Below are positions 17,664 to 24,689 of a DNA stretch of 30,565 nucleotides, one piece after another (positions within the stretch are counted from its first letter, which is position 1; each line of letters starts with the position of its first letter). The notes beneath the pieces are model-generated. The model worked only from the letters and a program-made list of their open reading frames with translations, was not told the DNA's origin and searched no databases. This stretch comes from CAYGSN01 sp964352675 (GTDB lineage Bacteria > Pseudomonadota > Alphaproteobacteria > Micavibrionales > Micavibrionaceae). The stretch lies in assembly GCA_964352675.1 (NCBI GenBank), contig CAYGSN010000022.1:1-30565 (forward strand). The letters are read 5' to 3'. The position numbers and the translations under genes are program-made.

Positions 17664-17966
17664 ATGTCCGAGAACGTGGCCAATTTCCCCCAGAGCAATG
17701 AAGATGAACAAACGCAGGACGCCAAGGATGTCGGCGGCGTAGCCGGAAAGCGCCTGTTGAGCTTTCTGGAGCGCATCGAAAACCTGGAAGAGGAAAAAAA
17801 GGATCTGGCCGAGGATATCAAGGAAGTCTACGCCGAAGCCAAGGGCGTCGGGTTTGATGCGAAAATCCTGCGCCGGATTATCAAGCTGCGCAAGATGGAG
17901 CCGGAAAAACGCCGTGAGGAAGACGAACTTCTGGATCTGTATATGAGCGCGATCGGGATGATGTAA
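17664..17966 (+). CDS. GapR-family DNA-binding protein (DUF2312)
   Basis: Protein of 100 residues with the conserved GapR core: LLSFLERIENLEEEKKDLAE, then EVYAEAKGVGFDAKILRRII and LRKMEPEKRREED. GapR in Caulobacter is a nucleoid protein that clamps overtwisted DNA ahead of moving polymerases and helps chromosome replication and segregation. The family is almost confined to Alphaproteobacteria and their phages. A strong Shine-Dalgarno AAGGAG (17651-17656) sits seven bases before the ATG at 17664, which decides the start over an in-frame TTG three bases earlier. The N-terminal 25 residues are polar and probably disordered. Confidence 0.93.
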   Translation: MSENVANFPQSNEDEQTQDAKDVGGVAGKRLLSFLERIENLEEEKKDLAEDIKEVYAEAKGVGFDAKILRRIIKLRKMEPEKRREEDELLDLYMSAIGMM

Positions 17967-18007
17967 TCAAGAATCCTGCCTGGCTGAGCGCCTTTAGATG
18001 GCGTCTC

Positions 18008-18544
18008 TCACCCCACCTCTCTCATGTGTCCATACGGGTCGGGGATTAGTCGTGGGTCAATATATGTCGCGGTTTCCTCCAGCACGTGCGAAAGCCCTTC
18101 ATTTTTTCTCAGTGTATTAAGCTGCTTCAAGGCAAACGTATTTACTTGAGATTGTGGCGGCGTGCCTCTGCGCGCCATTTCCATGATTTTATGCAGCCAG
18201 TGCAGGACGGTCGGGTCGTAGTCCGAATTTGCCGTTGCGGCCTCGCCCGGAAGGCTGTTCCTGTCCGACAGGGCGCTCATCCTGTCCATGATCGTTTGCA
18301 GCACTTCTATGCACTTCTCCGTAAAGGGCGCGCGCATGATAAAGTCTTTGATAAAAATATCGGCCGCATAATGAATGGATTCCAGGTAAATTTCGCCCTC
18401 CATGCAGCTCAGTGCAAAAAATTCATCGCCCATCTTGCGGCGTTTTTCTTCCGCGGTGTCTAGCGCTTTGAAGATTTTGGCTGTTTGAGAGGCAAAACGC
18501 CTGTTCGCCCGCTCAAATTCTTTCTGGATGGTCTCGTCGTCCAT
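18008..18544 (-). CDS. Hypothetical helical protein, unrecognised
   Basis: Predicted 178-residue soluble protein with no signal peptide or membrane segment. It is mostly helical by composition, with an Arg/Lys/Glu-rich N-terminus (MDDETIQKEFERANRRF) and several Cys residues (positions about 47 and 77). I recognise no domain. The ATG at 18544 has AGGA about six bases upstream, supporting the start. It is convergent with gapR and divergent from the unrecognised gene at 18702. A weak hairpin between the two stops (GAGCGCC near 17976, GGCGTCTC near 18000) has no T-run. Confidence 0.7.
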   Translation of the reverse strand: MDDETIQKEFERANRRFASQTAKIFKALDTAEEKRRKMGDEFFALSCMEGEIYLESIHYAADIFIKDFIMRAPFTEKCIEVLQTIMDRMSALSDRNSLPGEAATANSDYDPTVLHWLHKIMEMARRGTPPQSQVNTFALKQLNTLRKNEGLSHVLEETATYIDPRLIPDPYGHMREVG

Positions 18545-18641
18545 TTTATCCTGTCATTTTTATGAGAATTCAATTTTTACCACGGGGGCGGGGGAAGCGT
18601 CAATACGGCCTTGTGGTTCATGCAATGCCATAAACTTGCAT

Positions 18642-18647
18642 TATAAT
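18642..18647 (+). promoter_or_regulatory. Possible -10 element (TATAAT) for the 18702 gene
   Basis: A consensus TATAAT lies 55 bases upstream of the ATG at 18702 in a 157-base intergenic region. A poor -35 candidate (TTCATG, 18617-18622) would be 19 bases upstream. The promoter is plausible mainly because of its position and perfect hexamer. Confidence 0.35.
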
Positions 18648-18701
18648 TCTGTAATGTGATAGTTTTAAGCAATATTCATTTATTTTTGGAGCGACGTTAT
18701 C

Positions 18702-19043
18702 ATGACACGGACTGCAACAACCACTGTTTCTATCTTTCCCAGAGATTTTGATCCTTTAGGGCTGTTTAACCGCGAGGCGATGGGTGAAAGCAATCCTTAT
18801 GCAGCTAGTGTTGAGGTCAATCTGAAAACCTTGCAAGGTCTTGGCAGACAATCGGAGGATGATGCAAACAATGCCATGAATTTTCTGAAGACTGCCGCGC
18901 GAGTCGACAGAAATACTGCGCTGGCTTTGTTAAAGGTCTTCGAAATGGCCAAGGATAGCAAAAATCTGAGTGATTGCGCACGCCTGTTCGCCAAAATTGG
19001 TTACGATTACGCTTGCGACTGGCAAAGAAGCCCCGCCGCCTAA
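18702..19043 (+). CDS. Small hypothetical protein, helical C-terminus
   Basis: Protein of 113 residues with a Shine-Dalgarno GGAG nine bases upstream of the ATG. Residues 1-35 are Thr/Pro/Gly-rich. The remainder appears helical, with a pattern AMNFLKTAARVDRNTALALLKVF that continues to LFAKIGYDYACDWQ. The spacing of hydrophobic and small residues vaguely recalls phasins, but no motif is strong enough to claim this. No signal peptide. Upstream it has its own gap with a TATAAT hexamer, so it probably forms a single-gene unit. It ends nine bases before the stop of a convergent small membrane gene. Confidence 0.65.
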   Translation: MTRTATTTVSIFPRDFDPLGLFNREAMGESNPYAASVEVNLKTLQGLGRQSEDDANNAMNFLKTAARVDRNTALALLKVFEMAKDSKNLSDCARLFAKIGYDYACDWQRSPAA

Positions 19044-19052
19044 GTCGCGGCA

Positions 19053-19229
19053 TCACATCATCGACCGGCCGATCCAGATCAAAATTCCGTTCAGTATTCC
19101 CGCCGGCGGAAAGAAAAATCCGCCTAGCAGCCACATCCATGCCTGTATTTGATAAGCGGTATAAAGATGCGTCACCCATGCAGCGATGGAGACAATGGAC
19201 AGGATCATACTGACGGGGCCTTTGAGCAT
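19053..19229 (-). CDS. Small two-helix membrane protein downstream of acs
   Basis: A 58-codon reading frame starts with ATG at 19229, two bases after the TAA of acetyl-CoA synthetase, and ends with TGA at 19053. The product starts MLKGPVSMILSIVSIAAW and has two hydrophobic segments: about residues 8-24 and 32-54, the second containing WMWLLGGFFFPPAGILNGI. The GGFFFPPAG turn is typical of small double-spanning membrane proteins. No separate ribosome site is needed given its position, so translation is probably coupled to acs. Function is unknown; a link to acetate metabolism or transport is only suggested by position. Confidence 0.7.
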   Translation of the reverse strand: MLKGPVSMILSIVSIAAWVTHLYTAYQIQAWMWLLGGFFFPPAGILNGILIWIGRSMM

Positions 19230-19231
19230 TT

Positions 19232-21172
19232 TTATTCTGCCTTTCGATTTTGAATTAGGTCATCCACCACCGATGGATCGGCCAGGGTTGAGGTGTCACC
19301 CAGATTTTCAAATTCATTCGCAGCAATTTTGCGCAATATGCGGCGCATAATTTTGCCGCTGCGGGTTTTGGGCAGGGCAGGGGCGAACTGGATCACATCC
19401 GGTGTGGCGATGGGGCCGATAATGCTGCGCACCATTTTGATGATGCCGGCTCTTGTTTCTTCGCTGGGCTCCAGCCCCTCCAGCAGCGTGACATAGGCAT
19501 AAATACCCTGACCTTTGATGTCGTGGGGGAAGCCGACCACGGCGCTTTCGGCTACGGCTTCGTGCTCGTTGATTGCACTTTCAACTTCGGCCGTGCCCAT
19601 GCGGTGGCCGGAGACATTGATCACGTCATCGACGCGGCCGGTGATCCAGTAATCGCCGTCTTTATCCCGCTTGGCACCGTCGCCGGTGAAGTATTTTCCG
19701 GGGAAGGTGGTGAAATAGGTCTGGATGAAGCGATCATGATCATTGTAGAGCGTGCGCATCTGGCCGGGCCAGGAATCGAGCATGACAAAATTACCTTCGC
19801 ATTCACCCTCCAGTAGATTGCCCTCGCCATCGACGATGGCAGGCTGCGCACCAAAGAAGGGCTGCATGGCTGCGCCGGGCTTGAGCGGTGTGCAGGCCAG
19901 CGGGGTTATCAAATGCCCGCCGGTTTCGGTTTGCCACCATGTATCGATGATCGGGCAGCGTTTTTCGCCAACGACATTATAATACCAGAGCCAGGCCTCG
20001 TGATTGATCGGCTCCCCGACGCTGCCGAGAATGCGTAAGGAACTGCGGTCGGTTTTGTGCACAAAATTATCTCCGGCGCGCAGCAAAGCGCGAATGGCGG
20101 TCGGCGCAGTGTAGAAAATATTGACCTTGTGCTTATCGACCACCTGCCAGAAGCGCGAGGCATCGGGGTAATTCGGCACGCCCTCGAAAATAAGACTGAC
20201 CGCGCCGTTGGCCAGCGGACCGTAAAGGATGTAGGAATGGCCGGTTACCCAGCCGACATCGGCGGTGCACCAATAAACCTCGCCCGGTTTGTAATCAAAA
20301 GAGACTTCGTGTGTCAGCGCAGCAAAAACCAGATAGCCGCCGGTGGTGTGCAGTACGCCCTTGGGTTTGCCTGTCGAACCACTGGTATAGAGAATGAAAA
20401 GTGGGTCCTCGGCATTCATTTCTTCGCACGGGCAATCGGTCGATTGCTGCGCACAAATTTCATGCCACCATATATCGCGATCTTTTTTCATTGCAACATT
20501 ATTGCCCGTCCGCTGCAGCACGATAACCGTATGCACATCGGGGCATTGCTCCAACGCCTTATCGGTATTGGCCTTCAGCGGAACGGTCTTGCCGCCGCGC
20601 TTGCCCTCATCGGCGGTGATGAGGATATCAGATTTGCAATCCTGAATACGGCTGGCCAGCGCATCAGGCGAAAACCCGCCAAAGACGACGGAATGTACCG
20701 CGCCAATCCGTGCGCAGGCGAGCATCGCAGTGCAGGCTTGCGGCACCATCGGCATATAGATGGTAACGCGGTCACCTTTTTTCACGCCGCGTTCTTTGAG
20801 TGCGTTTGCGAGGCGGCAGACGTCTTCATGCAGCTGGCCGTAGGTAACGTGGTGGGAATCGGCCGGATCATCGCCCTCGAAAATAAAGGCGGTGTCATCC
20901 GTTTTCTCTGGCAAATGGCGGTCGATGCAGTTATAGGCGGCGTTGAGCACGCCATCCTCATACCATTTGATCGACACATCGCCTTCAAAGCTCGTCTTCT
21001 TAATCTTGGTCGGTTTTTTGAACCAGTCGAGCCGTTTGGCCTGCACCGCCCAGAAGATCTCCGGTTGCTCCACGGATCCTTTATACATCGCCGTATATTG
21101 TTCCGGCTTCACGTTCGCATTTTCCAGCGTTTCAGCCGATGGCGGGTAGAGTTCGACGGGCTTATCAGACAT
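19232..21172 (-). CDS. acs: Acetyl-CoA synthetase (AMP-forming)
   Basis: Enzyme of 646 residues that converts acetate, ATP and CoA to acetyl-CoA through acetyl-AMP. The adenylate-forming motif YTSGSTGKPKGV, the WWQTETGGHLIT motif, the TGDGAKRDKDGDYWITGR hinge region and the SGHRMGTAEVESA motif are all present. The regulatory/catalytic Lys is K607 in PKTRSGKIMRR, the site acetylated in Acs of other bacteria. Length matches the family (about 650). The ATG at 21172 is preferred because AGAGG lies seven bases before it; a TTG two codons upstream is the alternative. A two-helix small membrane protein follows immediately. Confidence 0.97.
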   Translation of the reverse strand: MSDKPVELYPPSAETLENANVKPEQYTAMYKGSVEQPEIFWAVQAKRLDWFKKPTKIKKTSFEGDVSIKWYEDGVLNAAYNCIDRHLPEKTDDTAFIFEGDDPADSHHVTYGQLHEDVCRLANALKERGVKKGDRVTIYMPMVPQACTAMLACARIGAVHSVVFGGFSPDALASRIQDCKSDILITADEGKRGGKTVPLKANTDKALEQCPDVHTVIVLQRTGNNVAMKKDRDIWWHEICAQQSTDCPCEEMNAEDPLFILYTSGSTGKPKGVLHTTGGYLVFAALTHEVSFDYKPGEVYWCTADVGWVTGHSYILYGPLANGAVSLIFEGVPNYPDASRFWQVVDKHKVNIFYTAPTAIRALLRAGDNFVHKTDRSSLRILGSVGEPINHEAWLWYYNVVGEKRCPIIDTWWQTETGGHLITPLACTPLKPGAAMQPFFGAQPAIVDGEGNLLEGECEGNFVMLDSWPGQMRTLYNDHDRFIQTYFTTFPGKYFTGDGAKRDKDGDYWITGRVDDVINVSGHRMGTAEVESAINEHEAVAESAVVGFPHDIKGQGIYAYVTLLEGLEPSEETRAGIIKMVRSIIGPIATPDVIQFAPALPKTRSGKIMRRILRKIAANEFENLGDTSTLADPSVVDDLIQNRKAE

Positions 21173-21275
21173 GGGCAAACCTCTTTAAAATGGTGCAGGA
21201 TCTCCCTTCAATACACCACAACCGCTTTGTGATGTTAAGCCTTATAATAAAAATTCGTTTTCACACTTTCTTTTT

Positions 21276-21304
21276 TTGCAAAAATAACTACAGTCTGCTA
21301 TGTT
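21276..21304 (+). promoter_or_regulatory. Probable sigma-70-type promoter of the 21338 gene
   Basis: TTGCAA (21276-21281) and TATGTT (21299-21304) are separated by 17 bases, and TGC precedes the second hexamer as in an extended -10. It lies 33 bases upstream of the ATG at 21338, and the spacing is ideal. Alphaproteobacterial consensus is loose, so confidence is moderate. Confidence 0.45.
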
Positions 21305-21337
21305 CTATCCATAATATTTCACTGTGAGGAGTGAGAA

Positions 21338-21628
21338 ATGAGTTCAAAATTGAAATCTAAACTGGGGGCAGCGGCTTTGGCCGGAGCTGCCAGTGTTGCG
21401 AATGTGCATGCTCAGCAACCAAGCCGAGAGGGTGATGGAGAGGCTGTACAAACCGCCTATGTTGCACCCGAGCGCAATGAAGCGTCATTTTACAGTACGA
21501 GCTGGCCGGCAGTTGCGGCTTTGGGAACGCTGGGCGCTGTGCTTCTGGCGTGGAATTTTAACGGGCCAAAACTGCAGGAGGAAACTGCTGCCCGGCCTGA
21601 AGAACCGGATGTAGGCGGTCTCTTCTAA
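21338..21628 (+). CDS. Small exported or membrane-anchored protein, unrecognised
   Basis: Protein of 96 residues. The N-terminus MSSKLKSKLGAAALAGAA is basic then small-residue hydrophobic, with a probable signal cleavage after VHA (residue 25). A second hydrophobic segment at about 56-74 (WPAVAALGTLGAVLLAW) is likely a membrane helix, leaving a short acidic C-terminal tail. I recognise no family. A clear ribosome site GAGGAG lies about seven bases before the ATG. Its TAA overlaps the TAG of the convergent EVE-domain gene, so their 3' ends share four bases. Confidence 0.72.
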   Translation: MSSKLKSKLGAAALAGAASVANVHAQQPSREGDGEAVQTAYVAPERNEASFYSTSWPAVAALGTLGAVLLAWNFNGPKLQEETAARPEEPDVGGLF

Positions 21629-22032
21629 ACCCCACCCATCTTGCAGATAATTTTCCATTCTTTATCTGCCACCGGACAGACCGACAGGCGGGATTGACGC
21701 ACCAGCGCCATATCCTGCAAATCTTTATGCGCTTTGATTTCTGCCAGGCTCACCGGCGTTTTTAAAGGCTTTACCGTTTTCACATCCACCATGCCGAAAC
21801 GCCCTTTTTCATCGGTGTGATCGGGGTAATATTCCCTGGCGACTTCGACAATTCCGACAATTTCCTTGCCCTCATTGGAATGATAGAAAAAGCATTGGTC
21901 GCCTTTCTTCATTGCCTTCATGTTATTCGATGCCTGGTAATTGCGCACACCGTCCCAATGTTCGGTGCCTTTTTTGACCTGGTCGTCCCACGACCATTTA
22001 AACGGTTCGGATTTGATGAGCCAGTATGCCAT
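21625..22032 (-). CDS. EVE-domain protein (YTH-like modified-base binder)
   Basis: Protein of 135 residues matching EVE-domain proteins from start to end: MAYWLIKSEPFKWSWDDQ, then WDGVRNYQASNNMKAMKKGD, FFYHSNEGKEIVGIVEVARE and the RQSRLSV segment near the C-terminus. EVE domains are related to YTH and ASCH/PUA folds and bind modified bases in nucleic acids; single-domain members are common in Proteobacteria and are homologues of human THYN1. The ribosome site AGGAGG is strong, about 11 bases from the ATG. It lies 36 bases downstream of two ECF-like sigma genes on the same strand and may be co-transcribed with them. Confidence 0.93.
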   Translation of the reverse strand: MAYWLIKSEPFKWSWDDQVKKGTEHWDGVRNYQASNNMKAMKKGDQCFFYHSNEGKEIVGIVEVAREYYPDHTDEKGRFGMVDVKTVKPLKTPVSLAEIKAHKDLQDMALVRQSRLSVCPVADKEWKIICKMGGV

Positions 22033-22068
22033 ACTCTGCGCCCCTCCTGAAATATAGAGATATTAAGC

Positions 22069-22704
22069 CTAAGCCACGTTCAGGCCGTAAGCTTGCCTCA
22101 GTTGGGGGTCGTTTGCAAGATGCCCGCGTGCGAGGCGCGAACGAGCGTTAATAGTGCTGTGGGGGATGCCTTGTTCCGCAGCGACCTCTTTCATCGCTGC
22201 GTCGCGCATATTCATGGATAAAGCGAAGCTTTGTTCTCCGGATAATCGTGAAATTGCTGCTCTGCATTCCTTTCCTAACACCACTATTTCAAAAGCCTCG
22301 GAAGGCGATGGGTTTGGGTCTGACATATCACCAAGATTGCTGGTGATTTTAAGACGGCCTCTGCCGGGAGATCTCTTGCCGCCTCTTTTGTTGCGGCCGC
22401 TTTGCTGCCTTATAAAATCGGTATATCTGCGACCGGCGATTTTAAACATCCAATTCAGCGCCGTGTCTTCAGTCCCATCGGACTCGTAATTCGGGCAGGA
22501 CTTCCATACAGAAAACATGGTGGCGTTATAGACATCCTCAAAATCTTGCTCGGCAAGTCCTTCGCGCAGGAGGACGGTTCTGATTTTCGGAAGGGCGCGC
22601 CTGTAAAGCTCGGTGAAGGCATCTTCGCTGCCGGCATCGCGCCGCGCTGCCGATTGAAGTAACTCGGAAAGGTTTTTGCTGTTATAAGAGGTTGTTATGA
22701 TCAT
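22069..22704 (-). CDS. ECF-like sigma factor (tandem copy 2)
   Basis: About 211 residues. Region 2 is visible in FEDVYNATMFSVWKSC and ALNWMFKIAGRRYTDFIRQQ. A basic linker GRNKRGGKRSPGRGR follows, then region 4 in ISRLSGEQSFALSMNM and the HTH around MKEVAAEQGIPHSTINARSRLARGHL. The layout is that of ECF sigma factors, although SKSL-type or FecI-like subgroups cannot be assigned. The start may be the ATG at 22704 or an in-frame TTG at 22713, just nine bases after the stop of the upstream paralogue, whose ribosome-site context it resembles. No anti-sigma gene is adjacent. Confidence 0.82.
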   Translation of the reverse strand: MIITTSYNSKNLSELLQSAARRDAGSEDAFTELYRRALPKIRTVLLREGLAEQDFEDVYNATMFSVWKSCPNYESDGTEDTALNWMFKIAGRRYTDFIRQQSGRNKRGGKRSPGRGRLKITSNLGDMSDPNPSPSEAFEIVVLGKECRAAISRLSGEQSFALSMNMRDAAMKEVAAEQGIPHSTINARSRLARGHLANDPQLRQAYGLNVA

Positions 22705-22722
22705 AATATTCAATCTGTTTTC

Positions 22723-23376
22723 TTAAGCAGGTTCATACCCCATGGCGTGCTGCAGTCTTCTGTGCCCTCTAAGCTTTCTAAAAGCCTGATGTCTTTGCGA
22801 GCCAAATGTCTTCGGCTTTATTCCTTCAAGATCTGCGAAGGTTTGCTGCATTGCTGAACGCGGAAGGATAGACATCACATATTTTTGCTCAGGGGTGAGT
22901 TCCGCGATGGCGGAATAAAAAATAATGCTTCTTTCTTCTCTTTCTGCACTCTCCCCCGGGCTTTCATCTCGTGCAGGATTGTCCTCGGTATAGATGTCAA
23001 ATGCTTCGCCCGTCCTGATCCGAGCATGGGCTGTTTTGGGTCCCCGGCTATAATCTTTGCTGCCATATTCGCTGGCCAGAAAATCCAGATGCCTGCGAAT
23101 GGCGATGGTAATAAGCCAGTTGAGCGCATTGTCATCTGTGCATCCTCCATCCTGAAATTTGCCGCAAGACTTCCAGGCGGACAGCATGGTGACATTATAA
23201 ATGTCCTCACGGTCCTCACGGTTGTGAAGCCCCCTGGATTTCAATTTTTCAACGATAGGGTCTTTTGCCCGTTCATAAACTTCACCGAAAGCTGCCTGCG
23301 CAGATTCATCTTTTCGGGCCGCTATTTCAAGCAGTCCGGCAAGTCCCACAGCGCTGTAATCAAGGTCTTTTGTCAT
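22723..23376 (-). CDS. ECF-like sigma factor (tandem copy 1)
   Basis: About 217 residues, similar in order to the copy downstream: SAVGLAGLLEIAARKDE, then REDIYNVTMLSAWKSCGKFQ and DNALNWLITIAIRRHLDFL in region 2, and LTPEQKYVMSILPRSAMQQT with a C-terminal HTH (TFADLEGIKPKTFGSQRHQAF). The shared YNxTMxSxWKSC block shows common ancestry and implies tandem duplication. The ATG at 23376 has AAGGAAA eight bases upstream, so I prefer it to an upstream TTG at 23397. No anti-sigma gene flanks it. The 194-base upstream gap carries two copies of an ACAAAAAA(T)CTATA element. Confidence 0.85.
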   Translation of the reverse strand: MTKDLDYSAVGLAGLLEIAARKDESAQAAFGEVYERAKDPIVEKLKSRGLHNREDREDIYNVTMLSAWKSCGKFQDGGCTDDNALNWLITIAIRRHLDFLASEYGSKDYSRGPKTAHARIRTGEAFDIYTEDNPARDESPGESAEREERSIIFYSAIAELTPEQKYVMSILPRSAMQQTFADLEGIKPKTFGSQRHQAFRKLRGHRRLQHAMGYEPA

Positions 23377-23393
23377 TTTTATTTTCCTTAACG

Positions 23394-23469
23394 ACAAAAA
23401 ACTATATGAAAATTACAGGGGGTGCAAGGTTTTTTTGCTTTTATGTCCGCCAGACACAAAAAATCTATA
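23394..23469. repeat. Pair of direct repeats upstream of the ECF genes
   Basis: ACAAAAAACTATA (23394-23406) and ACAAAAAATCTATA (23456-23469) differ by one inserted base and are 62 bases apart in the region upstream of the first ECF gene. Read on the minus strand they are TATAG(A)TTTTTTGT. They could be duplicated operator or promoter elements; low-complexity chance cannot be excluded. Confidence 0.35.
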
Positions 23470-23511
23470 AAAAGCAGGTGTTTAGACTGTGTAAAATCAG
23501 GCTTTGGGTTT

Positions 23512-23535
23512 AAAAATGCGCCGGCGGCGGGCCGG
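23512..23535 (-). terminator. Probable intrinsic terminator after gpsA
   Basis: On the minus strand CCGGC (23535-23531) and GCCGG (23525-23521) form a GC-rich stem with a five-base loop, followed by CGCA and a short TTTTT run (23516-23512). It lies 36 bases after the gpsA stop and before the ECF genes on the same strand. Confidence 0.45.
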
Positions 23536-23570
23536 TTGAAGATGCTCAGGCGGGCGGGAAAGGGGGGTTT

Positions 23571-24626
23571 TTATTTACCACTCATTTCATATTTAAACGG
23601 GCGGTTGAGCATTTCCTCTATCGCTTCATCAATAGGCAGCCCTTCATTCAGACATTTATTTACGGCTTCCGTAATCGGCATATCTACTGCATGTTGCTTC
23701 GCCAGCGCCAGAGTGGATGTGGCCGTGTGTACACCCTCTGTCACCGCATTGCGGCTGCCCAGAATATCTTCCAGCTTCTGTCCTTCGCCCAATGCCGCGC
23801 CCAGGGAAAAGTTGCGTGATTGCATCGACGATGCGGTCAGCATCAAATCCCCTACGCCGCACATCCCCAGCAGTGTTTCTTTCTTTGCGCCCATGGCCAC
23901 GCCCAACCGTGCGATCTCTGCAATGCCGCGTGTCAGTAGAGCTGCGCGCGCGCTATCGCCCAGTTTTTTGCCGTGAACCACGCCGCAGGCAATGGCAATG
24001 ACGTTCTTGATCGCCCCGCCCAACTGTGCGCCCACAACATCGGTGGTGACATAGGGGCGGAAGCCCTTAACGCCCAGAGCCAATTGCAGGCGTTTCCCCA
24101 GGTCCTTATCCGCGCAGGCGATTGTGACCGCGCCGGGCAGGCCGCTGGCGATTTCTCCGGCAAATGTCGGGCCTGTTAAAATGGCGATAGAAGAATCCGG
24201 TACAACCTGTTGGGCAACCTGGGATAAGAGCAATCCGCTTCCCAGCTCCACGCCCTTGGCGCAGATCACCAGGGGCTGGTTCGGTTTCAGATTTCCCTTT
24301 ATCGCCTCCAAAGTTGCGCGTATATGCTGCGCCGGTGTAACCAGCAAAAGTATATCCCGCGCTGCAATCTCTTGAATATCACTCGTCGCTTTCAGAGAGT
24401 CGTGCAGTTTAATGCCGGGAAGAAAGATCGTGTTTTCATGGCTTTCATTGATGGCGCTTACCACCTCCGGCTCGCGTGCCCAGAGGCTCACCGCCCGTCC
24501 GCCCTTGCTCAAAACCTGGGCCAATGCCGTACCCCACGCTCCGCCGCCAATCACGCCAATGGTTTGCGTTTGGGCATCGAAGTTCATCTCATCGTCATTC
24601 AAAAGGGGCGGTGTGACGTCATTCAT
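23571..24626 (-). CDS. gpsA: Glycerol-3-phosphate dehydrogenase [NAD(P)+]
   Basis: Enzyme of 351 residues that reduces dihydroxyacetone phosphate to sn-glycerol 3-phosphate for phospholipid synthesis. The NAD-binding motif GVIGGGAWGTALA (about 24-36), VICAKGVE, GPTFAGEIA, GGAIKNVIAIACG with the catalytic Lys, and MCGVGDLMLTASSMQSRNF are present. About 15-20 residues more than usual lie at the N-terminus; an internal ATG at residue 14 is possible. The ATG at 24626 has AAGG about nine bases upstream. It lies 63 bases downstream of tsaD on the same strand, a common alphaproteobacterial pairing, and probably forms an operon with it. Confidence 0.95.
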   Translation of the reverse strand: MNDVTPPLLNDDEMNFDAQTQTIGVIGGGAWGTALAQVLSKGGRAVSLWAREPEVVSAINESHENTIFLPGIKLHDSLKATSDIQEIAARDILLLVTPAQHIRATLEAIKGNLKPNQPLVICAKGVELGSGLLLSQVAQQVVPDSSIAILTGPTFAGEIASGLPGAVTIACADKDLGKRLQLALGVKGFRPYVTTDVVGAQLGGAIKNVIAIACGVVHGKKLGDSARAALLTRGIAEIARLGVAMGAKKETLLGMCGVGDLMLTASSMQSRNFSLGAALGEGQKLEDILGSRNAVTEGVHTATSTLALAKQHAVDMPITEAVNKCLNEGLPIDEAIEEMLNRPFKYEMSGK

Positions 24627-24689
24627 TGTTTTTTACCTTGGTTATTGAAGGGATTTTTGTAGCAGGTTTTGGGAGGGGGGAAAAGGGGA

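Noticed and set aside
17970..18007. Bidirectional terminator between gapR and the 18008 gene
   Set aside because: A weak bulged stem exists but there is no T-run on either strand.
18702..19043. Phasin
   Set aside because: The helical hydrophobic pattern is only vaguely similar, and no polyhydroxyalkanoate genes are nearby.
20057..21232. Long plus-strand open frame (391 codons) opposite acs
   Set aside because: It lies wholly antisense to a clear acetyl-CoA synthetase, its product is rich in His/Arg/Ile with no domain, and it is explained by codon bias of the real gene.
23401..23427. Sigma-70 promoter (GTGCAA/ACTATA read on the minus strand) for the ECF genes
   Set aside because: The -10-like TATAGT is good, but the spacer is only 15 bases and the -35 match is poor.
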